The notes under the pieces: model-generated | What the model saw: only the letters and a program-made list of their open reading frames with translations | Databases searched by the model: none | What the model was told of the DNA's origin: nothing | From: an uncultured Oscillospiraceae bacterium | GTDB taxonomy: Bacteria > Bacillota > Clostridia > Oscillospirales > Oscillospiraceae | NCBI GenBank assembly: GCA_934590505.1 | Contig: CAKTPC010000013.1 | Coordinates: 1 to 27,119 of the forward strand | DNA length: 27,119 bases | Reading direction: 5' to 3' | Program-made: the position numbers and the translations under genes | Part shown: piece after piece, positions 8,338 to 16,848 of the stretch | Numbering within the stretch: position 1 is the stretch's first letter | How the letters are laid out: the number at the start of each line of letters is the position of its first letter

Positions 8338-8757
8338 TCAGAATTCATCGTCCAGCATACAATCAATGTAGCCGTCTATTGACTGGCCGCCATCTACACG
8401 CAGAGTCTACCCCACAATATATGCGGACTTCTCCACATCGGATAAAAACATAACAGCAGGGACAAGATGCTTGGAAAACCCCTGAAAGCCTGTTGCGATT
8501 TTCCTGGAAAAGCCCCTGAGGTCTCTCTCAAAATATCGATCGGCAATTTTCGTGAGCACAAGACCTGGAGCGACATAGTTCACATTTATGCCGTATTTGG
8601 CGACTTCAATAGCAACGGATTTCGTAAACATCTCCAGTCCGCCATTAGCTGCTGAGTACGGCAGCATCTTGCGCTTTACCCATGTCACACTGCCATGTAT
8701 GGAACCGATATTGACGATACGGCCAAGAATGCCGTTTTCTTTATTTCTATTGCCATT
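8338..8757 (-). pseudogene. Short-chain dehydrogenase/reductase remnant
   Basis: The frame reads NGILGRIVNIGSIHG, then LPYSAANGGLEMFTKSVAIEVAKYGINVNYVAPGLV, then SDVEKSAYIVG, a stop codon, and TLRVDGGQSIDGY up to a second stop at 8338. This is the C-terminal half of a classical SDR. Three lesions are visible. The Rossmann N-terminal half is absent, with the frame meeting the upstream terminator near 8760. The catalytic YxxxK motif is YSAAN, so Lys is replaced by Asn. A TAG at 8407-8409 sits where family members have Gln in the GQxxxVDGG tail. It lies between the TRAP genes and the activase, so the operon probably once included this redox step. Confidence 0.85.
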
Positions 8758-8761
8758 GCTA

Positions 8762-8793
8762 AAGACTGCAGCAGATTATTCTGCCGCAGTCTT
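8762..8793 (-). terminator. Hairpin after the middle dctP gene
   Basis: AAGACTGCAGCAGA and TCTGCCGCAGTCTT pair as 14-nt arms with one mismatch around a TTAT loop. On the minus strand the stem is followed by the short run TCTTTAG. It lies about 50 nt past the dctP stop and would separate the TRAP genes from the SDR remnant and glycyl radical genes. Confidence 0.55.
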
Positions 8794-8842
8794 CGGCATT
8801 CATAAAACTAAGTATAAACTTCAGAGTATTCGCTTAGGGGGG

Positions 8843-9877
8843 TTAGCGGAGCTCAAGAACCTGGGTCAGGAGATCTTCGAAGCCGTGTTGAGAGGCGCTT
8901 TCATTCCAGTATTCCTGGAAACGCTCAAGAATGATAGCCTTTTCTTCGTCAGTATAATAGTAGACATTGCAGTCGTACTCGTCAATGAGCTTCTGTTTCC
9001 AGCCTTCAGACTCATCGTTGATCTTGGAGTTCAGAGACCACATATATTCATCGTAGAGCTCTATGATAACGTTCTGGTCTTCGGCAGAAATCTTATCCCA
9101 AGTTCCATTGTTCATGATAACACAGTTATTAGAGGCAATGTGGCAGCTCTCAATAAGCTGTTTGGCAACTTCACCGTAGCTCTGGGTATACATGTATTCG
9201 TAGGTGGTTTCGGTGCCCTGAACGACGCCGGACTCCATAGCGGTGTAGATTTCAGAAAAAGAAAGGGGAGTGGGCGTAAAGTTCAGGCGAGAAAGGGTGT
9301 TCAGATAAACGTCGGTTTCTGGAGAACGTATGATGATGCCCTTGCAATCTTCCATAGAGTTAATCTCTTTGGTGATGATGCAGTTACGAAAGCCCATGAA
9401 GACAAAGCCCAGAATGCGCATGTTGGTGTTTTCTCCCACGTGCTGTCTGATACCGTCGACGATGTCGCTGCTCATAATATGCTCCCAGCTTTCAAAGCCG
9501 TCAAAGAGCATGGGCTGGCAGAGAAGATTGAGTTCTGGAAGATAGTCAACCAGAAGGGATGCGTCAACCAGGGCCATATCCAGAAGGCCGAGCTCGACGG
9601 CTTCAATTTCCTCGGTAAGGTTGGAGTAAAGCTGACCATTGGGGTAGACATCAATCTGAACGCGGCCTTCGGTCGCTTCGGTGATGGCCTCGGCCCAAGC
9701 AAGTGCAGTGGTGCCGGCGGTGGTTTCCGAATTGTTTGCATAAGAGAATTTCAGAGTGATGGGTTCAACGTCTTGGTCGGGGGTACTGGTGTCAGCGGGG
9801 GCCTCTTCGCTGGTTCCGCAAGCAGCCAGACTGAAAATCATCATGATTGCGAGAAACAGTGCGAGAATTTTTTTCAT
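8843..9877 (-). CDS. dctP: TRAP transporter substrate-binding lipoprotein, DctP family
   Basis: This 344-residue binding protein captures a carboxylate outside the membrane and hands it to the DctQM permease. The ATG at 9877 follows GGAGG at an 8-nt gap and gives a lipoprotein signal MKKILALFLAIMMIFSLAAC with lipobox LAAC; an ATG five codons earlier overlaps the ribosome site. The mature part has ITLKFSYANNSET, the CKGIIIRSPETDVYLNTLSR region with the ligand-binding Arg, and SGVVQGTETTYEYMYTQSYG. It is transcribed after dctQ and dctM, the reverse of the right-hand operon. It resembles the truncated DctP at 2338 more than the one at 22612. Confidence 0.92.
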   Translation of the reverse strand: MKKILALFLAIMMIFSLAACGTSEEAPADTSTPDQDVEPITLKFSYANNSETTAGTTALAWAEAITEATEGRVQIDVYPNGQLYSNLTEEIEAVELGLLDMALVDASLLVDYLPELNLLCQPMLFDGFESWEHIMSSDIVDGIRQHVGENTNMRILGFVFMGFRNCIITKEINSMEDCKGIIIRSPETDVYLNTLSRLNFTPTPLSFSEIYTAMESGVVQGTETTYEYMYTQSYGEVAKQLIESCHIASNNCVIMNNGTWDKISAEDQNVIIELYDEYMWSLNSKINDESEGWKQKLIDEYDCNVYYYTDEEKAIILERFQEYWNESASQHGFEDLLTQVLELR

Positions 9878-9906
9878 TACTTTTTCCTCCATAATATTTT
9901 TTCAAA

Positions 9907-9922
9907 AACGGTTGTCCCCGTT
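9907..9922 (-). terminator. Small hairpin between dctM and dctP
   Basis: AACGG and CCGTT pair around a 6-nt loop and are followed on the minus strand by TTTTTG, between the dctM stop (9931) and the dctP start (9877). It is short and could be a weak attenuator or an mRNA-processing or stability element. Confidence 0.3.
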
Positions 9923-9930
9923 AATGTTAC

Positions 9931-11209
9931 TTAGGCGTATCCCAGTAGGTTCGGCAGGAACGTTGCGATTTCGGGAATAAATATGATAAGCATTGCGGCA
10001 ATTGCCATTACCCCAACAAAAGGAATGATGGGCTTAACGCAGTTTCCGAGTGGGATTTTTCCAACAGAAGAAACGATGAACAGAAGAGCACCAACGGGGG
10101 GGAGTAAGACCGCCGGTCTGTAAAGCCAGAAAAAATACCATTGCAAACTGAATCTGGTCAATTCCTAGCGCCTTAGAGATGGGCACAAGAATAGGAAGGA
10201 GCATCATCATGGTAGCCGTTCCGTCAATAAACATGCCAGCAATAATAAGCATAACGATAACGATCATGAGGAAGGCTACAGGGGACGCTGCATATGCAAG
10301 TACAAAATCTCCTACAAGTGTTCCAAAATTGTATCTGGTAAGCTCATAGCCCAAAATGGTAGCCATACCAATAATCAGCATGGGACCGCCGGAGTTAAGA
10401 ACGGCATTATAAAGGCACTCCGAGAGCTGCTTGAATTTCAGCCTGTTTGTGGCGAACCCATACACTGTTCCGTAGAGGACGGCCAAAATACCGGCTTCAG
10501 TAGCCGTGCAAATACCGGAAAGAATGCCGCCCAGAATGATAATCGGCATCAGCAGGGCCCAGATTGCACCTTTGAATGTCTTCCAGAGGATGCCAAAACC
10601 CTCGAATTTTGTTTTGCTCAAATTATGCTTTTTTGCATAATAGCCTGCAATGGCCATATAACCTAAAGCAAGCAGAATGCCGGGAATATAACCCGCCACA
10701 AACATCTTTCCCACGCTTATGCTTGTCAGGTTACAGAAGATGATCATGGGGATACTGGGCGGGATAATGGGGCCCAGACCGCCGGCGGATGCAACCACGG
10801 CGACGGATTGACCTTCTGACCAGCCATCACGGCGCATGGGGCCAAGCGTTAGAGCTCCGATTGCTGCTGCATCTGCATTGGCAGAGCCGGAGATACCTGC
10901 CATAAGGACTCCGGAAACGATAGTAGTATAGGCAAGGCCGCCGCGCATCCATCCCACCAAGCGCTTTGCCAGGTCGACCAGGCGTTCTGTAATTCCAGTA
11001 TGCTCCATGATCTGACCTGCCAGCATGAAAAACGGCATGGCCATCAATGCGAAGGAGTCGAATCCGGTGTGCAATTTTTGAGACACGATTACCGCAGACA
11101 GGCTGGGGTCGGTGACAATGCCGATAGCGCCGGCGACTCCCATAGCTATAGCAATCGGGAATCCTATAAACAGGCATATAAAAAACGATATAATGATAAC
11201 AGCAATCAT
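9931..11209 (-). pseudogene. dctM: TRAP transporter large permease DctM, frameshifted at a C7 run
   Basis: The product is the multi-spanning DctM subunit that carries the carboxylate across the membrane with sodium. The first frame (from 11209) has the family start MIAVIIISFFICLFIGFPIAI, LMAMPFFMLAGQIMEHTGI and SGSANADAAAIGALTLGPM, then reaches ALQTGGLTPP. There the strand has a run of seven C (about 10096-10102) where six would keep frame. The remaining conserved C terminus (VGALLFIVSSVGKIPLGN to LLGYA) continues in the +1 frame to 9931. Combined length would be about 425 residues, normal for the family. The ATG overlaps the dctQ stop (ATGA) and has GGAGGG upstream. The shift is a natural mutation, a phase-variable switch or a homopolymer sequencing error. 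Confidence 0.85.
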
Positions 11210-11706
11210 TCTTCACTGCCCTCCTTAGAATTCTTACCACGCACAAAATCACGAATGTCATGAACTACTTGAGTGCTCATTACCCACACTACCAAAGCGG
11301 ATGCAACACTCTGAGCTGAATACAGCCAATAAATATGCATCTTTACGCCGGAAGTCATCTTGTTGAGTGTGCCAGCAATCAAAGTAACGCTGCCATAGAA
11401 CCAAAACACTGCAAAGGCGACAATCGCAATTTTTACCAGAATGACAATAATACTTCTGGCAGGTTCTGGAATTTTATTTTGAACCAAGTCGAATGCCATG
11501 AAATCTTTTTTGTAAAACAAAACCGGGACAGAAAGGCACATCATCCAAATAAAAAAGAATCTGCTGAGCTGCTCTGTCCAAGAGAGCGGAGAATTAAAAA
11601 TATAACGGAAAAGTATCTGGCAGGAAACAAAGATCACCGTACAAGCGAGCATAATGCGTAAAACTACACCTACAACTCGAATTACAAAATCCAAAGCTTT
11701 TGTCAT
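11206..11706 (-). CDS. dctQ: TRAP transporter small permease DctQ
   Basis: This 166-residue protein has four predicted membrane helices (around residues 10-35, 48-65, 85-110 and 125-150). It matches DctQ, which partners DctM in the inner membrane. Typical features are the stretch VSCQILFRYIFNSPLSWTEQ followed by LSRFFFIWMMCLSVPVLFYKK. The start at 11706 has GAGAGGTG just upstream. Its stop overlaps the dctM start by ATGA, so the two are translationally coupled. The epimerase-like gene ends 30 nt upstream on the same strand. Confidence 0.9.
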   Translation of the reverse strand: MTKALDFVIRVVGVVLRIMLACTVIFVSCQILFRYIFNSPLSWTEQLSRFFFIWMMCLSVPVLFYKKDFMAFDLVQNKIPEPARSIIVILVKIAIVAFAVFWFYGSVTLIAGTLNKMTSGVKMHIYWLYSAQSVASALVVWVMSTQVVHDIRDFVRGKNSKEGSEE

Positions 11707-11736
11707 AAAACACCTCTCATTAAAACGGAAGTCTCA

Positions 11737-12612
11737 TCACTCGGCACGGAAACTCAGAGTTCTTGTGAAGGTTTCTCCAATATCCGCACTTTCAATGCCA
11801 AGCTTTGTTTCCCAGACCTGATTTGTGCCCGCCAGATCGGAGGTACCACACCAAGGCTCAATGCAGATCACGGCGTTCCGAACCGGGTTACCCCACAGAC
11901 ACATATATGGGAAGCCTTTTATACCGAGCTCTACAAAGTGCCCGGACTTCAGAGAAAGCAATGTTATGGTATCTGCCTCAACACCATCCAACAAAATAGA
12001 ACCGCCGTTGAAGAAATCCTCACTCAGCTGAACATCCGTTGCATCTTCAAGGAACGGGGTCTTCTCGCCGGTCAGCAGCATAGTTCCTTTTTCAGTTGCA
12101 AATCTTTTGATGTTTTGTTTTCTGTCAAACCGGAGGACATAGTCGTTCCCACTTTCGCCAACCATCATCGGCAGATAGAATCCAGGGTGAGCGCCAAGAC
12201 AAAAATACATCTTTCTGTTGCCCTTGTTTGACACTGCCAGTTCCTGGTAAAGCACATCCCCTTCGAGCCGGAAGGTAACATCCAAAGTAAATTCATACGG
12301 GTAGCTTTCTCTCGTATAATCATTTGCAGAAAGCCTCAGGGTCAGCAGATCTTCGCGGTGATTGACTACTTCAAACTGCTGATTGTATGCAAAGCCATGC
12401 ATTGTCGCAGGACGCACCTTCCCATCGATGATTGTCCGATCCCTACAAATTCTTCCGGGATTAGGGAACAGAAGCATTGAACTGTGATTCCAAATCTCGT
12501 CGCCTGGCTGCCACATGATTTCCTGCTCGAGCTTCTTGCTAAAAATACTGCACAATTCCGCACCCAAAGGCTTCACTCGAACTCGTAAATGCTGGTTTTC
12601 AATTGTTAGCAT
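11737..12612 (-). CDS. Aldose 1-epimerase-like protein (galactose mutarotase fold)
   Basis: This 291-residue protein resembles LacX-type members of the aldose 1-epimerase superfamily, which interconvert alpha and beta anomers of sugars or act on hexose phosphates. It has LRVRVKPLGAELCSIFSKK near the N terminus, the binding-site segment IMWQPGDEIWNHSSMLLFPNPGRI, CLGAHPGFYLPM where a catalytic His is expected, and a C-terminal CIEPWCGTSDLAG with the catalytic Glu region. It is the first intact gene of the middle operon, just upstream of dctQ. That pairing hints that the imported substrate is a sugar-derived acid with a ring form, which is inference. The ribosome site before 12612 is weak (AAGGATG). 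Confidence 0.85.
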   Translation of the reverse strand: MLTIENQHLRVRVKPLGAELCSIFSKKLEQEIMWQPGDEIWNHSSMLLFPNPGRICRDRTIIDGKVRPATMHGFAYNQQFEVVNHREDLLTLRLSANDYTRESYPYEFTLDVTFRLEGDVLYQELAVSNKGNRKMYFCLGAHPGFYLPMMVGESGNDYVLRFDRKQNIKRFATEKGTMLLTGEKTPFLEDATDVQLSEDFFNGGSILLDGVEADTITLLSLKSGHFVELGIKGFPYMCLWGNPVRNAVICIEPWCGTSDLAGTNQVWETKLGIESADIGETFTRTLSFRAE

Positions 12613-12650
12613 GTTCTACTCACATCCTTAGAATTAATACTGCATATTTT

Positions 12651-12669
12651 AAAGGGAGCTTTCCCTTTT
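12651..12669 (-). terminator. Short hairpin between FAD-reductase remnant and epimerase-like gene
   Basis: AAAGGGA and TCCCTTT pair around a short loop, between the end of the FAD-reductase remnant at 12687 and the epimerase-like start at 12612. It has no strong T run, so its role is uncertain. Confidence 0.3.
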
Positions 12670-12686
12670 ATGCCGTGTTGGTACTA

Positions 12687-13604
12687 TTACCTTTTTAAAG
12701 TCCGGATACATGTTGACCCATTCACATCTTTTGCCAGAACACTGAATAAGCAATTTTGATTATCAGGTTCAGGATATTCGCTTCTGAAAAATACTCCTAG
12801 GCTTTCTTTTCGATAAACAGAGGCATCAGCAATCATGTGGATCAACATCCCTTTTTCAGCTATTTGGATTTTCAAAGTAATTCAGGAGTGCTTTTATCCC
12901 TAGCGGGCATCTGGAAACAGATTTCCTTCGCGGCCTTGGAGGCAACGGAGCATCCCGCCCCATCCCGGATCAAGGACAGTGAAGGGGATAAAACGTTTTA
13001 AATCTTATCTTCTGCCTCAGCCTCGGCTTGGCTGCTCGCTGTACCGGAGTACGAGGAAAGCACTTGCCTGGCAACCGTATCAGCTTTATTCAAATCCAAA
13101 CCATTGACGACAACATACCCGGATGCATTTTTTCGGCTGTTGCACCAAAAACAAAAGTTTCTGCGCCGACGCAACTACCTATTCAATTTGTCAATTTGCA
13201 CCGTGAAGACTGCCCATTGCTTCACCTACGGCATACAGACCCAGAAGTGTTGTTTCACAAAACTCGTTTACATAGGTGCCGCCGAGTAAAGTGTGTGCTG
13301 CCGGTAGGACCATCAGCTGCTTTTCAAGGGGATTATAATTCAAGCGCCACAAGGTGTCTGAATAAATACAGTGGGCATCAAGTTCCGCCCTGAAAAACAA
13401 TGTGAGATCATACTCCAAAGGCGCGCCGCCATACTTTTGACTTTCAGCGTAAATGGCGCGGGACAGTTCATTTTTTGTACAAGGGACAGATCAGGGAAAT
13501 ATTTATGCAGGAACTCTTCTCACGAAGAATTTCTTATCACAGCACCTTTGTCCAAACATCCCGGAATTTTTTCATTTTCACATTCGCTTGCCTCCTATTG
13601 CTGC
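12687..13604 (-). pseudogene. FAD-dependent fumarate reductase/aspartate oxidase-like remnant
   Basis: Pieces of one protein can be read in shifting minus-strand frames. LHKYFPDLSLVQK appears near 13500. LSRAIYAESQKYGGAPLEY continues into HTLLGGTYVNEFCETTLLGLYAVGEAMGSLHGAN, ending at a stop at 13191. Next come KNASGYVVVNGLDLN near 13110 and ASVYRKESLGVFFRSEYPEPDNQN near 12790, ending at 12687. The GLYAVGEA-GSLHGAN block and the RKE-RSEYPEPD tail are characteristic of the C-terminal part of succinate dehydrogenase/fumarate reductase-type flavoproteins. The N-terminal FAD-binding half is missing and would lie where the second 920-bp repeat copy begins at 13605. There are several frameshifts (one at an A run near 13472) and stops. 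It was probably once the first gene of the middle operon. Confidence 0.75.
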
Positions 13605-14524
13605 CCTCTCTCACGTTCGCATCTCAGAACCTGATTCTCATATACGAACAACTTGCTGATTATAGTATCGCCCAAGCGGCGGGAGTTGTCAATAGAATGT
13701 TATGTCTGTTTACCCTGTTTCTGTTATTTGCACAATTCTGCACCGGGGCTGTTTGTGCAAATTGCCATTGTATTTTCAAGGCTGCCTTTTCGCTTTTTAT
13801 TTAGCAATCATATTCCGGACATTTACTAAAAGGTATTGCTTTTCTGCCCGCTATGGTATAGAATGTGTTTGTAGAAATTTTGAACGATTCATATATAAGA
13901 ACGTGGGAGGCCAGTCGTGAACAATACTGTATCTGAAAACAACAACAGCCAGCACCGCTCAACCGAGCGCGTTGTTCTAATCCTCGAATTTCTTACGGAG
14001 ACCGAAAACTCCGGCAAGACGCTTACCGAGATTGCAAACTACCTTAACGCCCCGAAGAGCAGCATTCTTCCCATTCTCCGCACGCTCGTCTCATATGGGT
14101 ACCTGCACTATAACCCCATAGTCATGCAGTATTTCCTTGGGTATAAGCTCTATGAGATAGGCACGAAATATGTCGGTGACTCCAATATGGACGATGTTAT
14201 CTTTCAGGTCATGTATAATTTTGCCTCTGCGAACGACGTTACCCTTATAATGGGCGAGCTTATCGCCGGTGACGTTCTCGTCGTGCAGCGGGTCGACCCT
14301 TTTGAAAAGCTGCGCCTGTACAGAGCCGTCGGCCGCCGCATCCCCGCTTACGCGGACGCTGCCGGCAAGATACTCCTCGCCGAAAAAAGCGACGCGGACG
14401 TCATGCGCCTCTACCCCGAGGGACTCACCGCGATCACGCCGAAGACCATCACGAACCCCTCCGTGCTTTTCGAGAGCCTCGATACGACGCGCCAGACCGG
14501 TGTCGCCGTCTCGAATGAGGAATC
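13605..14524 (+). repeat. 920-bp direct repeat, right copy
   Basis: Identical by inspection to 3359-4278. Its left end abuts the 5'-truncated FAD-reductase remnant and its right end abuts an IstB fragment on the opposite strand. It includes the second copy of the predicted iclR promoter (13836-13864) and dyad (13726-13762). Confidence 0.95.
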
Positions 14525-14666
14525 AGCTTGTTCAGATGGTTATTCTTTCGGGCATTCCATTCCGCATCCACCAAAAGACCGAGCCGGTCCTCAAAGGCCA
14601 TGTTTTGGAACTGCGGATCGGCAAGTTGGTCACCGGGCTTGTGGTTCAGGTGCATGGTGGCGTTGA
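13917..14666 (+). pseudogene. Truncated second copy of the IclR regulator
   Basis: The first 202 residues or so are identical to the IclR protein at 3671, with the same GTG start and GGGAGG site. At 14524, inside the effector domain after NEE, homology stops and the frame runs about 47 codons into unrelated sequence antisense to an IstB fragment, ending at 14666. The DNA-binding domain is whole and the promoter is copied. A protein with an intact HTH and incomplete sensor domain could still be made and might compete with the full regulator; this is untested inference. Confidence 0.85.
14524..14655 (-). pseudogene. istB: IS21-family IstB transposition ATPase, N-terminal fragment
   Basis: On the minus strand the frame reads QLADPQFQNMAFEDRLGLLV, then DAEWNARKNNHLNKL. 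This matches the conserved N-terminal region of IstB, the ATPase helper of IS21 transposases. It stops exactly at the repeat boundary 14524/14525, so the ATP-binding core is gone. No istA was recognised. It marks the right-hand joint of the duplicated segment. Confidence 0.65.
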
Positions 14667-14699
14667 CCTTTGCCAGATAATCTGCGTAATACTGGTTGA

Positions 14700-15640
14700 C
14701 TGGTATGGAGTCTCGCCCGCTGCCCGGCACTGGTCGCAGTATGAAGCTGTCCGTATCAGTCAAAACATAAGAGGCTGAACTATGGGAGCCATATTCCCGC
14801 AAAACTCAGCCGTGTAGTCTGTTATTGAGATCATCCTGATAGAGGTATTGCTCTTGGGTATGCTGATTACAATCCTTGTCCGTGTACTTCCGGCAGCGCT
14901 GGCATCACGCAGGCGCTGAAGCGTAGCGTCAATGCGGATCGTCTGCCCTTTCAGAGAAAAATTCCCCCATTGCAGCGCGCAGAGCTCTCCGATACGGACG
15001 CTGGTAAAGAGCGTCAGCAGAACCCTGAACTTGCGTGTATCCATACTTTCTAGCAGATAAGAAACGAATCGGAACTGCTCCTCGCGGGATAATACCCGCA
15101 TCCTTTTTACCCGGCTTTGGATAATCGATCTCAACGGCAGAGAACATACCGGGGAAAATGCTGCAGTATACTTTAAGCCCCGTGCAGCACAACAAGCACG
15201 TCATTCACTGTATTAGGGGCCAGTTCCTCCTCGAACAACAGTTCTTCTGTAAAACCGTCGATCAGACACCGGATGTAATGCCTATCGGGAAGCTGCCGCC
15301 AAGCTTGGGCTTGATATGTTTTCTCAGTGCGGTATCATATTAATATAGGTAGACTCCTTCACCTTAGGCCTTCGCAGGCGCTGCCACTCATCGCAGTAAA
15401 AAGAAAAGCGACGACGGGAATTTGTGCTCGGAACAGGCTTCCCACTGACCATAGCCGCTTTGCACTTGGTTACTTTTTCCTTGGCTTCCCGATAAGTCTT
15501 TCCATAGCAGAGGCCATATTTGATTTTGCCGGAGAGCTCATGTCCTTTGATATAGTGCGCTTCCCATCTGCCGTCTTTCCGCTTGAAGATGTTTTCGCTT
15601 TTGGCTATGTTGATATCTTCCTTGTCAACTGATGGTTGAA
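14700..15640 (-). pseudogene. Degenerate tyrosine recombinase (integrase)
   Basis: Broken minus-strand frames rebuild a phage/ICE-type integrase. IFKRKDGRWEAHYIKG near 15600 is the arm-binding start, and CDEWQRLRRPKVKESTYINM is the core-binding start. HIKPKLGG and LAPNTVNDVLVVLHGA follow in other frames. MRVLSREEQFRFVSYLLE and then FTSVRIGELCALQWGNFSL carry the first catalytic Arg, and AYVLTDTDSFILRP is near 14760. At least three frame changes and stops are present and the C-terminal Tyr region is missing, with the IstB fragment in its place. It is related in type to the recombinase at 26740 and is a fossil of an earlier insertion. Confidence 0.8.
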
Positions 15641-15972
15641 ATTGTTGGGGTACACACATTTCACCCACAATACCAAGCCGCCTCGGACTGCTCCTTTGAC
15701 TACGAAGAACCGTCAAGCGGATGCGTCCGCCGCAGGGATCACCAATTTGCGGAAGTCCGCCTACTCTCTGCCTTATTTAAAGTCCTCCTGGTGTTTCTTC
15801 GTGTACTACTCTGTCTTTCCATGTCCACACGCAGAAGCATTTTAGTATTTGTCTTGTGACCAGAGCTACTTCGCTTCGTCATACGCCTTGGCCAGCACTG
15901 CATAGTCAAGCTTCTTCGGCGCAAGTAGTCTGGAATATTCCACTTTCACCAGATACTCCGCCATAGACAATG
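15641..15972. other. Mobile-element debris with no clear gene
   Basis: The minus strand from 15967 encodes a 33-codon frame, MAEYLVKVEYSRLLAPKKLD, ending in DEAK and a stop. In-frame-like codons with several stops continue beyond it. It looks like a decayed protein from an integrated element, but I do not recognise the family. Nothing convincing was seen on the plus strand. Confidence 0.35.
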
Positions 15973-16018
15973 AAAGACATGACGCTGACCATTAAACAGT
16001 CAACGTCATGTCTTTTTT
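15973..16018 (-). terminator. Strong hairpin terminator overlapping the DUF6076-like gene end
   Basis: AAAGACATGACG and ACGTCATGTCTTT pair as the outer stem, with inner TGAC/GTCA pairs around a small loop. T runs flank it on the plus side, so it may act in both directions. It contains the stop codon of the minus-strand gene ending at 16006. Confidence 0.65.
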
Positions 16019-16600
16019 GGTTCCGAAGTCTTCAGCCATGCGTAAAATTCCTCGGCTGAAATAATATCCCGGTCACATTTCTTTTTCTGTTCTGTTTCCC
16101 GTTCGCTCCAGTCGTAAAACTGTCTGTCCGTGATGCGCCCGGCCTTGATCCACGCAAAGCGCCTCTTGTATTCCTTGCGGTACGCCTTGAACACCGGAGC
16201 CTCCGACTGGCGTATCGTCCACTGCTTCAGCGCGCCGATCTCCCGGTAGCAAGTTTGACCGGACGGAACCGGGCGCTCGCAGTACTCCGCGCTCACGCGG
16301 CCTGTCTGTGGAAAGTAACGTCTGCAGTTTTTGCAGCGGCGGACGGTGATGCCGCGCTCAACGCGGCTCCGCAATGAGTAGTCGATCATGTCAGCGATGC
16401 TTCCCGAATACAAAACCGGAGAGCACTTATGGTATTCCACCGGCTCAAAGCTGAGAGGGATAGGATGGAACTTAAACTAGTCCGGATTATTCGGGATGTC
16501 GTAATAATAGTTCTTCGACGCCTGGACTTGCGGTTCGCGTCCGGCAGTGTCGACGTCCAACACCAAGTCAAAGAAAAAGTCCTGGCTGGAAGAATCAATA
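16006..16600 (-). pseudogene. DUF6076-like protein, nonsense-interrupted and 5'-truncated
   Basis: The longest open stretch (16440-16006, 144 aa) has a CKNCRRYF and YCERPVPSGQTCYREIG cysteine pattern suggesting a small zinc-binding knuckle. It ends in a basic, helical tail (KEYKRRFAWIKAGRITDRQFYDW). This matches proteins of unknown function, recalled as DUF6076, that are common on Firmicute mobile elements. In the same frame upstream, FFFDLVLDVDTAGREPQVQA and YYYDIPNNPD precede a TAG near 16477, after which FKFHPIPLSFEPVEYHKC continues. The gene is therefore longer but broken by an amber codon and lost at its 5' end near 16600, where an XRE fragment begins on the other strand. Confidence 0.6.
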
Positions 16601-16848
16601 AAAGCGTAGCAGCTGTAAGCAGTTATGAAACTAATGTTCAGTCCCCTCCGTTGGACGTCTTGATTAGCATCGCATCGGTTCTTAATGTTTCATTAGAGTT
16701 GCCTCCAGAAGAACGAGAACCCATAAACAGGATTTATTTTATGGGCTATTCACTCCGGCGACTATCAACAGAAACTGTTGTTCCATACATGACGATTCAG
16801 CACCGGAAGTTTGCTCTATACGATTCTGCCTGTACAGTTGGTCATTGA
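16588..16848 (+). pseudogene. XRE-type helix-turn-helix regulator fragment
   Basis: The plus frame reads GRINKSVAAVSSYETNVQSP, then PLDVLISIASVLNVSLE. This is the second half of an XRE/Cro HTH domain, where SSYE and the PP-LDVLI-IA--LNVSL pattern are characteristic. The first helices are missing because the sequence joins the DUF6076-like remnant around 16590. The frame runs on for about 50 codons of unrecognised sequence to 16848. Probably another scrap of an integrated element. Confidence 0.5.

Noticed and set aside
8588..9934. Plus-strand open frame of 448 codons
   Set aside because: It lies opposite the middle dctP and SDR remnant. It has no ribosome site or recognisable motif, while the minus strand gives a full lipoprotein.
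13475..13804. Plus-strand frame resembling a secreted peptide with a hydrophobic stretch
   Set aside because: It spans the joint between the FAD-reductase remnant and the repeat. The hydrophobic run comes from antisense of the remnant, and no ribosome site supports it.
16386..16598. Minus-strand 70-codon frame
   Set aside because: It is the +1 shadow of the interrupted DUF6076-like gene, and the other frame gives the recognisable residues.
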